Origin: Paractinoplanes atraurantiacus
Lineage (GTDB): Bacteria > Actinomycetota > Actinomycetes > Mycobacteriales > Micromonosporaceae
NCBI RefSeq assembly: GCF_900215205.1
Contig: NZ_OBDY01000001.1
Span: 616,786 to 680,785, forward strand
Length of the DNA: 64,000 bases
Direction of reading: 5' to 3'
Shown piece by piece: positions 38,329 to 46,708 of this stretch (the stretch's first letter is position 1; each line of letters begins with the position of its first letter). The notes under the pieces were generated by a model that worked only from the letters and a program-made list of their open reading frames with translations, had not been told where the DNA came from and ran no database searches. The position numbers and the translations under genes were made by a program.

Positions 38329-39729
38329 GTGAGTCGGATCGTGATCATCGGTGGGGGACCGGGCGGGTACGAGGCCGCGTTGGTGGCGGCCCAGCTCGAC
38401 GCGGACGTCACCCTCGTCGAGGCGGACGGTCCGGGCGGCGCCTGCGTCCTCACCGACTGTGTGCCGTCCAAGACCTTCATCGCCAGCTCAGAGGTGATGA
38501 CGGGCTACCGGCACAACGAGCGTTTCGGCATCCGTTCGGCCGGCCTGGACGGGGTGACGGTCGACGCGGCCGCGGTCAACGAGCGGGTCAAGAAGCTGGC
38601 GCTGGCCCAGTCCGGCGACATCCAGGCCAAGCTGGTCAAGGCGGGTGTCGACGTGGTGCACGGCCGGGCGCGCCTGGGTGAGGACACCCTCGGCCACACC
38701 CACCAGGTGCTGATCACCCCGCATGACGGTTCCGAATACGCCGTTGACGCCACCACCGTGCTGCTGGCCACCGGCGCCACCCCTCGGGTGCTGCCCACGG
38801 CCCGGCCCGACGGGGAGCGCATCCTCGACTGGCGTCAGCTCTACGACCTGACCGAGCTGCCCTCACACCTGATCGTCATCGGCTCCGGTGTGACCGGCGC
38901 CGAGTTCGCCAGCGCCTACCTGGCCATGGGCGTCAAGGTCACGCTGGTCTCCAGCCGCGAGCGGGTCATGCCGCACGAGGACGCCGACGCCGCGATGGCG
39001 ATCGAGCGGGTCTTCCGCGAGCGCGGCATGACCATTCTCAGCCAGGCCCGCGGTCGCTCGGTCGAGAACACCGGGGACGGCGTCAAGGTCACGCTGGGTG
39101 ACGGCAGCATCGTCGAGGGGTCGCACGCGCTCATCGCGGTCGGCGCGATCCCCAACACCGCGGATCTAGGGCTTGAGGAGTACGGGGTCCAGGTCGGCGA
39201 CGGTGGCTACGTGACCGTCGACCGGGTGTCGCGCACCAACGTGCCCGGCGTCTACGCGGCCGGCGACTGCACCGGCGTGCTCGCGCTGGCCAGCGTGGCC
39301 GCCATGCAGGGGCGCATCGCGATATGGCACGCGATGGGCGAGGCGGTCGCCCCGCTGCGCCTGCGCACCGTCTCGGCCAACGCCTTCACCGACCCCGAGC
39401 TGGCCACCGTCGGCGTCAGCCAGAACGACGTGGACGCCGGCCGGGTGCCGGCCCGGCAGGTGATGCTGCCGCTGACCGGCAACGCCCGGGCCAAGATGGC
39501 CGACCTGACCGACGGTTTCGTCAAGCTGTTCTGCCGGCCGGCCACCGGTCAGATCGTCGGCGGCGTGGTGGTGGCGCCCAAGGCGAGCGAGCTGATCCTG
39601 CCGATCACCATGGCGGTGGAGAACAACCTGACCGTGGACCAGCTGGCCCACACGATCACTATCTACCCGTCGCTGTCGGGCTCGATTGCGGAAGCGGCAC
39701 GTCAGCTGATGCTTCACGAGCTGCAGTGA
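38329..39729 (+). CDS. lpdA: NAD(P)H-quinone dehydrogenase of the LpdA type
   Basis: 466 residues, two-dinucleotide-binding flavoprotein fold. FAD motif IVIIGGGPGGYEAA, redox pair C39-x4-C44, second nucleotide motif VIGSGVTGAEFASAY, FAD site VYAAGDC. The C-terminal ending ITIYPSLSGSIAEAARQL lacks the His-x4-Glu pair that true lipoamide dehydrogenases need; the same change is known in Mycobacterium tuberculosis LpdA (Rv3303c), a quinone reductase important in oxidative defence. GTG 38329 has GAAGGGAAG upstream. Its 3' end overlaps the DedA gene by 71 bases, tail to tail. Confidence 0.88.
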   Translation: MSRIVIIGGGPGGYEAALVAAQLDADVTLVEADGPGGACVLTDCVPSKTFIASSEVMTGYRHNERFGIRSAGLDGVTVDAAAVNERVKKLALAQSGDIQAKLVKAGVDVVHGRARLGEDTLGHTHQVLITPHDGSEYAVDATTVLLATGATPRVLPTARPDGERILDWRQLYDLTELPSHLIVIGSGVTGAEFASAYLAMGVKVTLVSSRERVMPHEDADAAMAIERVFRERGMTILSQARGRSVENTGDGVKVTLGDGSIVEGSHALIAVGAIPNTADLGLEEYGVQVGDGGYVTVDRVSRTNVPGVYAAGDCTGVLALASVAAMQGRIAIWHAMGEAVAPLRLRTVSANAFTDPELATVGVSQNDVDAGRVPARQVMLPLTGNARAKMADLTDGFVKLFCRPATGQIVGGVVVAPKASELILPITMAVENNLTVDQLAHTITIYPSLSGSIAEAARQLMLHELQ

Positions 39730-40429
39730 AGTCGTCCTTGCCCTTCTCGGCGGCCGCCTGAAGCATGGCCGCCTCTTCGGCTTCCTTGCGGCCGCCGAAC
39801 AGGGCGAGGATCCAGCCGGCCGTGCCGAAGACCAGGGCGGCCGAGGCGGCGACCGCGAACAGGCGCCAGGCCGACTGGGTGAGGGCCGTGCCGCCGACGT
39901 GGCCGACCAGCCCGCCGTACGTGCCCCAGGCCAGCGCGGCCAGGCCGTCGTAGAGGATGAACAGCTTGATCGGGTAGCCCCGGCGGCCGGCGTGGAACCC
40001 GGCCGCCATCCGGCCCCCGGGCACGAAACGGCAGAGCAGAAGCACGAGCGGGCCGGGCCGGCGCAGGCCCCGGGTGAAGCGCTCGGCCGCCCGCCGGGTC
40101 TTCGACTCCTCTTTCGCCTCGTCGTCGTGCTTGGGCCCGTAGCGGGCGCGCAGCGCGGCCAGACGGCCCGAGCCGAGGCCGCCGCTCGGCCGGCCCAGGA
40201 CGCTCGACCGGCCCAGCGTGAAGGCGATCGAGTCGCCGGTGAACATGCCGAGCGCGCCGATGGCGATCACGAGGGCGAGATTGAGATTGCCGTAGACAGT
40301 GAGCGCCCCGGATGTGATCATGATCGCCTGGATCGGGACCACCGGAATCATCGCGTCGACCGCGAGGAAGCCGAAGAGAGCAAGGTACGCCCACGCCGGT
40401 GTTGCCATCATGGTCAACAGTTCCGTCAT
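39659..40429 (-). CDS. DedA/VTT-domain membrane protein
   Basis: 256 residues with four or five membrane helices. DedA marks: PVVPIQAIMITSGAL re-entrant region, IGALGMFTGDSIAFTLGR, and the RFVPGGRMAAGFHAG motif with the conserved Arg. A charged loop of ~40 residues separates the two halves. DedA proteins are now linked to lipid carrier (undecaprenyl phosphate) flipping and membrane potential; which lipid is unknown here. AAAGGA precedes ATG 40429. Its last 71 bases overlap the lpdA gene, an unusually long convergent overlap. Confidence 0.88.
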   Translation of the reverse strand: MTELLTMMATPAWAYLALFGFLAVDAMIPVVPIQAIMITSGALTVYGNLNLALVIAIGALGMFTGDSIAFTLGRSSVLGRPSGGLGSGRLAALRARYGPKHDDEAKEESKTRRAAERFTRGLRRPGPLVLLLCRFVPGGRMAAGFHAGRRGYPIKLFILYDGLAALAWGTYGGLVGHVGGTALTQSAWRLFAVAASAALVFGTAGWILALFGGRKEAEEAAMLQAAAEKGKDDFTAAREASADVPLPQSSPTATGR

Positions 40430-40699
40430 GGGTCCTTTACCTCACGGGGTGTTAGGGGCCTCTCGGGGATTGTCCGTGGAGGCACCTGAGAATGGGCTGT
40501 GTTTCAGGATGCTCCTGATCAGGGCCGGTCGGCGGTGATGCCTGACACGGTATTGTCTCGATCTCCCGAGCGCTCGCGGTTTTTCCGCCCGCCACCACGT
40601 CTTGTCCTATTTGTCACCAGGCAAGTTTTCCGCGCGGCCCCCTCGGGCGTACCGTGAGGTGGCCGGAACGCCGGGTCCCCCGTTCTCGGTGTGCCGGCC

Positions 40700-40756
40700 G
40701 GCGGGCCGTCGGTAGGTCCCGTACCGGCGGCCCGCCCCCTTTCGCCCGGCCTTTTT
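40700..40756 (+). terminator. Hairpin plus T-tract with no gene upstream on its strand
   Basis: Arms 40700-40714 and 40722-40736 pair at 14 of 15 positions with a 7-base loop; TTTTT follows at 40752-40756. The nearest plus-strand gene upstream (lpdA) ends 970 bases away, so it may end an unannotated short transcript. Confidence 0.6.
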
Positions 40757-40759
40757 GTC

Positions 40760-40765
40760 TAGCCT
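40760..40765 (+). promoter_or_regulatory. -10 element TAGCCT before the GNAT gene (leaderless)
   Basis: TAGCCT is followed by six bases and ATG 40772. It begins four bases after the T-tract of the preceding hairpin. Confidence 0.5.
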
Positions 40766-40771
40766 GAGCGG

Positions 40772-41317
40772 ATGCCCGTTCTCGCCCCACCCGTGTACGA
40801 CGTCCAGAAGTCCTTTCTGGAGGCCATGGCCGAGTACGAGGCGGAGGGCCGGGGCGCGCCGGGCGACTTCAGCAACATCGGCAGCGACATGCGGGTCTGG
40901 TCGGCCACCTGGTCATCGCCGGAGGTCTTCCGCACCTTCGTCGACGGGCTGCGCGCGCAGGCGCTCGAGGAGACGCCCCGCCCGGCCTCGTTCGTGCCCA
41001 CCACCGTGCTCTGGTGGGTCGAGGGCGCCGACTACCTGGGCCGCCTGAACATCCGCCAGCGCCTGGCGCCGGGGGAGGCCGGTCAGCGCAACGGGCATAT
41101 CGGATATGACGTACGCCCGTCGGCCCGCCGCCAGGGCCACGCGACCGCGATGCTGGCTGCCGCGCTGCCCCTGGCCGCGTCGCTCGGCCTGCCCAGGGTG
41201 CTGGTCACCTGCGATGCCGGCAACGAGGCGTCCCGGCGCACGATCGAGCGCAACGGCGGCGTGGCCGACGCGCCGATCGGCGAGAAACTCCGCTACTGGA
41301 TCACGACCGCTCGTTGA
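40772..41317 (+). CDS. GNAT family N-acetyltransferase
   Basis: 181 residues, one GNAT domain. LGRLNIRQRL strand, GHIGYDVRPSARRQGHATAML (acetyl-CoA pyrophosphate loop with QGHA) and VLVTCDAGNEASRRTIERNGG, the usual last motif of this family. The N-terminal 60 residues bind the acceptor and are variable. Acceptor unknown. It stops within the first copy of a 24-base tandem repeat; the second copy holds the stop of the convergent TetR gene. Confidence 0.88.
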   Translation: MPVLAPPVYDVQKSFLEAMAEYEAEGRGAPGDFSNIGSDMRVWSATWSSPEVFRTFVDGLRAQALEETPRPASFVPTTVLWWVEGADYLGRLNIRQRLAPGEAGQRNGHIGYDVRPSARRQGHATAMLAAALPLAASLGLPRVLVTCDAGNEASRRTIERNGGVADAPIGEKLRYWITTAR

Positions 41318-41347
41318 GCTGCCATCACGACCGCTCGTTGAGCTGCC
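41300..41347. repeat. 24-base tandem duplication holding two convergent stop codons
   Basis: Two exact copies, 41300-41323 and 41324-41347. The unit contains both the TGA of the GNAT gene (plus strand) and the TGA of the TetR gene (minus strand); each gene ends in a different copy. Confidence 0.95.
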
Positions 41348-41945
41348 GGAACATCAGCCGGGCGACCGCCTCCGGGTCCTCGCCCCGGTCAGGGAAGGCC
41401 CCGGTCAGCCACAGCGTGGCGAAACCGTGCGCCATCGACCACGCGGCCCTCCCGGCCGCCCGCACCTCCGGCGGGGCCGCCTCGGCCGTACCCTCGGAAG
41501 CTCTTTGTGCCCTTTCGCCCTGGTGCAGGGTGCCGTCCGGCAGGCCGGCCACGCCCGCGTAGAGCGTGTCGGCCGAGCGGGCCCGGGCCTTGACCAGATC
41601 GGGATCGTCCGCGCGGTAGAGGTCGGGGCGGAACATCACCTCGAAGTGGGCGCTCCTGGTCGTCGCGAAGCGGACGTAGGTGACCCCGAGCTCGACGAAG
41701 CTGCCGCTGGCCAGCCACGACGTGGACAGCGCCTTGCCCAGCTCCTCGTATCCCTGCACGGCGAAGGCGGTGAGCAGGCCGGTCATGTCGCCGAAATGGT
41801 GGGTGGGCGCGGTGTGCGAGACACCGGCCCGCCGCGCCAGATCGCGCATGCTCAGCGAGGCGATCCCGTTCTCCGTGATCGCCTCGGCCGCCGCCCGCAG
41901 CAGCGCCCGCCGCAGGTCACCGTGGTGATAGCTCGCTTTCGCCAT
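41325..41945 (-). CDS. TetR/AcrR family transcriptional regulator
   Basis: 206 residues. N-terminal helix-turn-helix: YHHGDLRRALLRAAAEAI, SLSMRDLARRAGVSHTAPTH, HFGDMTGLL. The C-terminal ligand domain (GVTYVRFATTRSAHFEVMF...) belongs to the WHG/TetR_C type often seen with acyl-CoA or envelope genes. ATG 41945 is 11 bases after the stop of the carboxylase gene on the same strand, so the two are likely co-transcribed and it may regulate that gene or its own operon. Confidence 0.9.
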   Translation of the reverse strand: MAKASYHHGDLRRALLRAAAEAITENGIASLSMRDLARRAGVSHTAPTHHFGDMTGLLTAFAVQGYEELGKALSTSWLASGSFVELGVTYVRFATTRSAHFEVMFRPDLYRADDPDLVKARARSADTLYAGVAGLPDGTLHQGERAQRASEGTAEAAPPEVRAAGRAAWSMAHGFATLWLTGAFPDRGEDPEAVARLMFRQLNERS

Positions 41946-41956
41946 GACCGGCGGGG

Positions 41957-43693
41957 TCAGTCGATGGTGCAGACGACCGCACCGGCGGTGACCGTCTCGC
42001 CGACGGCCAGGGACAAGCCCGACACCGTGCCCGCCTTGTGCGCCTGCAAGGGCTGCTCCATCTTCATGGCCTCGACCACGACGATCACATCGCCCTCGGA
42101 GACCGTGTCGCCGTCGGCCACCGCGACCTTGACGATCGTTCCCTGCATGGGCGCGGTCAGGGCGGCTCCCCCGGCCTGAGTGGCCGCTTTGGTGGCGCGT
42201 TTCTTGGCGGGCGCCGCCTTCTGCGCCGGCCGGCTCGTCAGGAGCTGGGAAGGCAGCCGGACCTCGATCCGCTTGCCGCCGACCTCGACGACGACGGTCT
42301 CGCGCTCCTGCGGCTCGTCGCCCACGGCCGGGGTGGTGAACGGCTCGACGCCGCCGGCCCACTCGGTCTCGATCCAGCGGGTGTGCACGGTGAACGGCTC
42401 GCCGGTGAAGGCCGGGTCGCGCACGACGGCCCGGTGGAACGGCAGCACGGTCGCGATGCCCTCGACCACGGTCTCGTCGAGCACCCGCCGCGAGCGCTCC
42501 AGCGCCTCCGCGCGGGTCGCCCCGGTCACGATGATCTTCGCTAGCAGCGAGTCGAAGTTGCCGCCGACGACGCTGCCCTTCTCGACGCCGGCGTCGACCC
42601 GGACGCCGGGCCCGAGCGGCCAGGCCAGCTCCGTCACCTTGCCCGGGGCCGGGAGGAAGTTGCGACCCGGGTCCTCGCCGTTGATCCGGAACTCGATGGC
42701 GTGGCCGCGCGGCGTGGGGTCTTCAGAAATGTCCAAAGTGGCGCCATCAGCGATCCGAAATTGCTCACGCACGAGATCGACGCCGGCCGTCTCCTCGCTC
42801 ACCGGGTGCTCGACCTGGAGCCGCGTGTTCACCTCGAGGAACGAGATCGTCCCGTCCTGCCCGACCAGATATTCGACGGTGCCCGCGCCGTGATAGCCGG
42901 CCTCGCGGCAGATCGCCTTGGCGCTGGAGTGGATCGAGGCGCGCTGCTCGTCGGTCAGGAACGGCGCCGGCGCCTCCTCGACCAGTTTCTGGTGGCGGCG
43001 CTGGAGCGAGCAGTCCCGGGTGCCGACGACGATCACGTTGCCGTGGGTGTCGGCCAGCACCTGCGCCTCCACGTGGCGGGGCCGGTCGAGGTAGCGCTCG
43101 ACGAAGCACTCGCCGCGCCCGAACGCGGCCACCGCCTCGCGGGTCGCGCTCTCGAACAGCGACGGGATCTCCTCGATCGTCCGGGCCACCTTGAGCCCGC
43201 GGCCGCCGCCGCCGAACGCGGCCTTAATTGCCACCGGCAGCCCGTGCTGCTCGGCGAACGCGATGATCTCGCCGGCGTCGGCCACCGGCTCGGCCGTGCC
43301 CGGCACGAGCGGGGCGCCGGCCCGCTGCGCGATGTGCCGGGCCGTGACCTTGTCACCCAGGTCGCGGATCGCCTGCGGGGTGGGACCGATCCAGGTCAGC
43401 CCGGCGTCGATCACCGCCTGGGCGAACTCGGCGTTCTCGCTGAGGAAGCCGTAGCCCGGGTGCACGGCGTCGGCGCCGGCCCGCCCCGCGATCTCGATCA
43501 GCTTGTCGACGCGCAGGTACGTATCGGCGGCGGTCTCTCCACCCAGCGCGTACGCCTCGTCGGCGAGCCGGGCCGGTAATCCGTCCCGGTCACTGTCGGC
43601 GTAGACGGCGACGCTGGTCAGCCCGGCGTCCTGACAGGCCCGGATGACCCGGACGGCGATCTCGCCCCGGTTGGCGATCAATACCTTGCGCAC
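41957..43693 (-). CDS. accA: Acyl-CoA carboxylase alpha subunit (biotin carboxylase plus biotin carrier)
   Basis: 578 residues. Biotin carboxylase part (~1-450): [28 protein letters not shown], the ATP-grasp loop [26 protein letters not shown] linker leads to the biotin carrier domain with EAMKMEQ, biotinylated lysine K544. Together with beta and epsilon subunits it carboxylates acetyl- and propionyl-CoA; those subunits lie at 56.4 and 50.0 kb here. Start GTG 43693 with TAGGCT six bases upstream (leaderless). BirA, which attaches biotin to K544, is at 57.8 kb. Confidence 0.95.
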   Translation of the reverse strand: MRKVLIANRGEIAVRVIRACQDAGLTSVAVYADSDRDGLPARLADEAYALGGETAADTYLRVDKLIEIAGRAGADAVHPGYGFLSENAEFAQAVIDAGLTWIGPTPQAIRDLGDKVTARHIAQRAGAPLVPGTAEPVADAGEIIAFAEQHGLPVAIKAAFGGGGRGLKVARTIEEIPSLFESATREAVAAFGRGECFVERYLDRPRHVEAQVLADTHGNVIVVGTRDCSLQRRHQKLVEEAPAPFLTDEQRASIHSSAKAICREAGYHGAGTVEYLVGQDGTISFLEVNTRLQVEHPVSEETAGVDLVREQFRIADGATLDISEDPTPRGHAIEFRINGEDPGRNFLPAPGKVTELAWPLGPGVRVDAGVEKGSVVGGNFDSLLAKIIVTGATRAEALERSRRVLDETVVEGIATVLPFHRAVVRDPAFTGEPFTVHTRWIETEWAGGVEPFTTPAVGDEPQERETVVVEVGGKRIEVRLPSQLLTSRPAQKAAPAKKRATKAATQAGGAALTAPMQGTIVKVAVADGDTVSEGDVIVVVEAMKMEQPLQAHKAGTVSGLSLAVGETVTAGAVVCTID

Positions 43694-43699
43694 GGGCTG

Positions 43700-43705
43700 A
43701 GCCTA
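43700..43705 (-). promoter_or_regulatory. -10 element TAGGCT of the carboxylase alpha gene (leaderless)
   Basis: On the minus strand TAGGCT is followed by six bases and GTG 43693. It stands back to back with the PadR -10 (TATGCT, 43716-43721). Confidence 0.6.
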
Positions 43706-43715
43706 GCCGGACTTT

Positions 43716-43721
43716 TATGCT
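43716..43721 (+). promoter_or_regulatory. -10 element TATGCT of the padR-like gene (leaderless)
   Basis: TATGCT is followed by six bases and GTG 43728. The 34-base gap to the divergent carboxylase gene holds both -10 elements. Confidence 0.55.
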
Positions 43722-43727
43722 GAAGAG

Positions 43728-44282
43728 GTGTCCGCTACGCGCATGATGATTCTCGGCCTGGTCCAGTGGATGCAGCCGGTGCACGGTTATGACGTCCGCC
43801 GCGAGCTTCTGAGCTGGAGCGCCGACAAATGGGCCAACGTCCAGCCCGGGTCGATCTACCACGCGCTGCGCAAGATGACCGAGGAAGGCCTGCTCCGCGA
43901 GGTGGTGACGGAACAGGTGGGCGCGCGGCCGGCCCGGACGACGTACGAAATGACCGAGAAGGGCGACGCCGAGTTCCAGGCCCTGCTCCGCAAGGAGTGG
44001 TGGAATCTCGCGCAGATGACCGACCCCTTCATGGCGGCTTTCTCGTTTCTGCCGGCCCTGCCTCCGGAGGAGTCGGCGGCTGCCCTGCGGAACCGGGCGA
44101 CCCAGCTTCGTGCGGCCGTGCAGCAACTGGAGGCGGCGATGTCGGCCGACTGGGCGGACAACAAGCCGATCTACGTGAGCTGGATGTGGGAGCGCAGCGT
44201 CGCCATCTGGGAAGCGGAGATCGCGTGGTGCGAGCGGACCGCCAAGCGTGTGGAGACTGGTCCCATAATCAAGTTTGACTAG
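43728..44282 (+). CDS. PadR family transcriptional regulator
   Basis: 184 residues. Winged-helix DNA-binding domain in residues ~1-85 (ILGLVQWMQPVHGYDVRREL, GSIYHALRKMTEEGLL, ARTTYEMTEKGDAEF) and a helical dimerisation domain (PadR C-terminal, vinculin-like) in ~95-180. GTG 43728 follows TATGCT by six bases; ATG 43743 is an alternative. PadR regulators often repress an adjacent drug exporter; here the DrrAB-like ABC genes follow after 28 bases, so that is the likely target. Confidence 0.9.
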   Translation: MSATRMMILGLVQWMQPVHGYDVRRELLSWSADKWANVQPGSIYHALRKMTEEGLLREVVTEQVGARPARTTYEMTEKGDAEFQALLRKEWWNLAQMTDPFMAAFSFLPALPPEESAAALRNRATQLRAAVQQLEAAMSADWADNKPIYVSWMWERSVAIWEAEIAWCERTAKRVETGPIIKFD

Positions 44283-44298
44283 TAAAACTTGATCGTCG

Positions 44299-44304
44299 TA
44301 GGCT
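44299..44304 (+). promoter_or_regulatory. -10 element TAGGCT of the DrrA-like gene (leaderless)
   Basis: TAGGCT is followed by six bases and ATG 44311. It lies just after the padR stop, in position to be repressed by PadR. Confidence 0.55.
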
Positions 44305-44310
44305 GCCCGC

Positions 44311-45255
44311 ATGATAGAGACTCGCGGGTTGCGCAAGTCGTTCATCTCGCGCCAGGGGCGCGACAAGAAGACCGTCGAGGCCGTCCGCGGCGTCGACCTG
44401 GAGGTGGCCGAGGGCGAGATCTTCGGCTTCCTCGGCCCGAACGGGGCCGGCAAGACCACCACCTTGCGAATGCTGGCCACGCTCATCGAGCCGGACGGCG
44501 GCACCGCCACGATCGCCGGCGCCGACCTGCTGGCCGACCCCGGCGAGGTGCGCCGCCGCATCGGATATGTCGCACAGGGCGGCAGCACCTGGGACGACTC
44601 GACCGCGCGGGAAGAGCTGGTGCTGCAGGCCCGGCTTTACGGCATCGGCAAGGCCGATGCTCTGCGCCGGGCCGAGCGGGTGCTCGAGGGCTTCCAATTG
44701 AGTGAGTACGCCGACCGCAAGTGCAAGACGTATTCGGGCGGCCAGCGACGTCGCGTCGACATCGCGCTCGGCATCATCCACGAGCCCAAGGTCGTCTTCC
44801 TGGACGAGCCGACCACCGGACTGGACCCGCAGAGCCGGGCCCACATGTGGGACGAGATCCGACGGCTGCGCGCGGAGGGCATGACCGTCTTCATCACGAC
44901 CCACTACCTCGACGAGGCCGACGCGCTCTGCGACCGCATCTCCATCATGGACAACGGCGAGATCGTCGCCTCGGGCACGCCGGCCGGCCTGAAGAGGGAG
45001 ATCTCCGGCGACGTGGTCCGGGTGGGCCTGCCGGTGGACGCGGTGGCGGCCGCGGCGCAGGCCCTGACCTCCTACAAGCTGGAGACGTACGAGGACAACG
45101 TGCGCCTCTACGTGGAGGACGGCGCCGTGGCGATCCCGCAGATCCTGCGCGCCCTCGACGCCGCGTCGGTCCCGCTCGGCACGATCGAGCTGCACCGGCC
45201 CAGCCTCGACGACGTGTTCCTGACCAAGACCGGCCGATCGCTGCGGGAGAACTGA
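44311..45255 (+). CDS. DrrA-like ABC exporter ATP-binding protein
   Basis: 314 residues. Walker A GPNGAGKTTT, Q-loop YVAQGG, signature YSGGQRRR, Walker B VVFLDEPTTGLDP, H-loop THYLDEAD. The C-terminal ~80 residues are the DrrA-type regulatory extension. It energises an ABC-2 exporter with the next gene, typically pumping out drugs, lipids or self-made antibiotics. Regulated most likely by the upstream PadR protein. The following permease starts one base after its stop. Confidence 0.93.
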   Translation: MIETRGLRKSFISRQGRDKKTVEAVRGVDLEVAEGEIFGFLGPNGAGKTTTLRMLATLIEPDGGTATIAGADLLADPGEVRRRIGYVAQGGSTWDDSTAREELVLQARLYGIGKADALRRAERVLEGFQLSEYADRKCKTYSGGQRRRVDIALGIIHEPKVVFLDEPTTGLDPQSRAHMWDEIRRLRAEGMTVFITTHYLDEADALCDRISIMDNGEIVASGTPAGLKREISGDVVRVGLPVDAVAAAAQALTSYKLETYEDNVRLYVEDGAVAIPQILRALDAASVPLGTIELHRPSLDDVFLTKTGRSLREN

Positions 45256-45256
45256 C

Positions 45257-46012
45257 ATGAAGCTGCTGCGCGACACATCGCTGATCTTCAACCGGCAGAT
45301 GCAGCTACTCCTGCGCAACCCGGTCTGGATCTTCGTGGGCGTCTTCCAGCCGGTCATGTACCTGCTGCTGTTCGCGCCCCTGCTGAAGCCGGCCCTGCAA
45401 GTGAATTCGAACGCCGAGGCGTACGAAATCTTCGTCCCCGGTCTTCTGGTCCTGCTGGCCATCTTCGGCGGCCTGTTCCAGGGCTTCGGCCTGATCGCCG
45501 AACTGCGCGCCGGCGTGATCGAAAGGTCGAGGGTGACACCGGTGAGCCGCCTGGCCCTGCTGCTGGGCCGCTCGCTGCGCGACGTGGTGTCCCTGATCGC
45601 CCAAGCCGTGATCATCACGCTGCTCGCGCTCGTCTTCGACCTGCGCGTGTTTCTGCCCAACCTGCTGCTGGCGTACCTGATGCTGGCCTTGATCTCCTTG
45701 ATGACCTCGGCGGTGAGCTACGGGGTGGCGCTGGTGGTGAAGAGCGAGGACGCGCTGGCGCCGCTGATGAACACGGTGGCCCAGCCGGTGCTGCTGCTCA
45801 GCGGCATCCTGCTGCCGTTGACGTTCGCGCCGGGCTGGCTGCAGGGCATCGCGGACTGGAACCCGTTCTCGTGGGCGGTGAACGGCACGAGGGCCCTGTT
45901 CCGGGGTGATCTGGGTTCGGCGGACGTGTGGCAGGGCCTGCTCATCATGGCCGTGCTGGCGGTGGCGGCGGTCGCGTGGGCGGCGCGGGAGTTCGCCCGG
46001 AGCGTTCGCTAG
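45257..46012 (+). CDS. ABC-2 type exporter permease (DrrB-like)
   Basis: 251 residues with six predicted membrane helices, ABC2_membrane family. N-terminal amphipathic stretch RQMQLLLRNPVWIF, then PVMYLLLFAPLL, FQGFGLIAELRAGVIERSRVTPV (the conserved cytoplasmic loop) and LSGILLPLTFAPGWLQGI near the end, where DrrB-type proteins have a P-LP motif. ATG 45257 is one base beyond the ATPase stop. Its last four bases overlap the convergent maf gene. Confidence 0.92.
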   Translation: MKLLRDTSLIFNRQMQLLLRNPVWIFVGVFQPVMYLLLFAPLLKPALQVNSNAEAYEIFVPGLLVLLAIFGGLFQGFGLIAELRAGVIERSRVTPVSRLALLLGRSLRDVVSLIAQAVIITLLALVFDLRVFLPNLLLAYLMLALISLMTSAVSYGVALVVKSEDALAPLMNTVAQPVLLLSGILLPLTFAPGWLQGIADWNPFSWAVNGTRALFRGDLGSADVWQGLLIMAVLAVAAVAWAAREFARSVR

Positions 46013-46644
46013 CCGGTTGTCGTCGCCGGCTTCCACAGGGCGATGATCGGCACACCCATTTCGGCGAGGAGCGTGCGGAGCAGGGGCAGGGACAGCCCGA
46101 TGACGTTGCCCGGATCCCCTTCGATCCGGTCGACGAAGGCTCCGCCGCGCCCGTCGAGGGTGAAGGAGCCGGCGACGTGAAGGGGCTCGCCGCTGGCCAC
46201 ATAGGCCTCAATCTCGGCATCACTGATGTCAGCGAAATGCACGGTGGTGGTGCCGACAGCCTCGGCCTGCTTGCCGCTGACAAGGCTGGTCAGATGATGC
46301 CCGGTGTGCAGCACACCGGACTTGCCGCGCATGCGAAGCCAGCGTTTGGTCGCTTCTTCGGCGTTGGCCGGCTTGCCGAACACTTCACCGTCGAAGGCAA
46401 GAACAGAGTCACACCCGAGAACCACAACACCAGGGTCGGCGTTGAGCTGGGCGGCGATGGTGCGCGCTTTCATACGGGCCAGGGCAAGACAGAGTGAGTA
46501 CGCGTCCTCGGCCTCGACAACCGACTCGTCCACCCCACTGACCATCACATCGGCTTCAATCCCCGCCGCGGCAAGAAGCTGCCGCCTAGCCGGACTGGCC
46601 GACGCCAAAATCAGCCGATACGCGATGTCCTGTTCCTTCTGCAC
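46009..46644 (-). CDS. maf: Maf-type nucleotide pyrophosphatase
   Basis: 211 residues. Maf motifs: LILASASPARRQLL at the N-terminus, the catalytic region VVLGCDSVLAFDGEVFGKPA and the C-terminal GGAFVDRIEGDPGNVIGLSL. Maf proteins hydrolyse non-standard or standard NTPs (dTTP, UTP, CTP or modified bases) and restrain cell division. Start GTG 46644 with TAGCCT six bases upstream. In related actinomycetes maf lies between acyl-CoA carboxylase genes; here the mycosin cluster separates it from the epsilon gene. Confidence 0.92.
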   Translation of the reverse strand: MQKEQDIAYRLILASASPARRQLLAAAGIEADVMVSGVDESVVEAEDAYSLCLALARMKARTIAAQLNADPGVVVLGCDSVLAFDGEVFGKPANAEEATKRWLRMRGKSGVLHTGHHLTSLVSGKQAEAVGTTTVHFADISDAEIEAYVASGEPLHVAGSFTLDGRGGAFVDRIEGDPGNVIGLSLPLLRTLLAEMGVPIIALWKPATTTG

Positions 46645-46650
46645 GCCCCG

Positions 46651-46656
46651 AGGCTA
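46651..46656 (-). promoter_or_regulatory. -10 element TAGCCT of maf (leaderless)
   Basis: On the minus strand TAGCCT is followed by six bases and GTG 46644. Confidence 0.5.
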
Positions 46657-46708
46657 CAAGTCAAACACCCCCGAAAGCACCACACGGCACGGCGTTTCCC
46701 CCGCAGAC

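Larger units (their letters stand above)
40430..40771. other. 342-base intergenic region with structured element
   Basis: No protein gene seen. It holds the DedA promoter on one side and, at 40700-40760, a strong hairpin followed by a T-tract and a leaderless -10 for the GNAT gene. The 40540-40700 part is uncommonly rich in short T runs for this genome and could give a short RNA (inference). Confidence 0.5.

Noticed and set aside
40540..40700. A riboswitch (for example c-di-AMP type) before the GNAT gene
   Set aside because: I could not match conserved core motifs, and the GNAT start appears leaderless, leaving no leader for a riboswitch.
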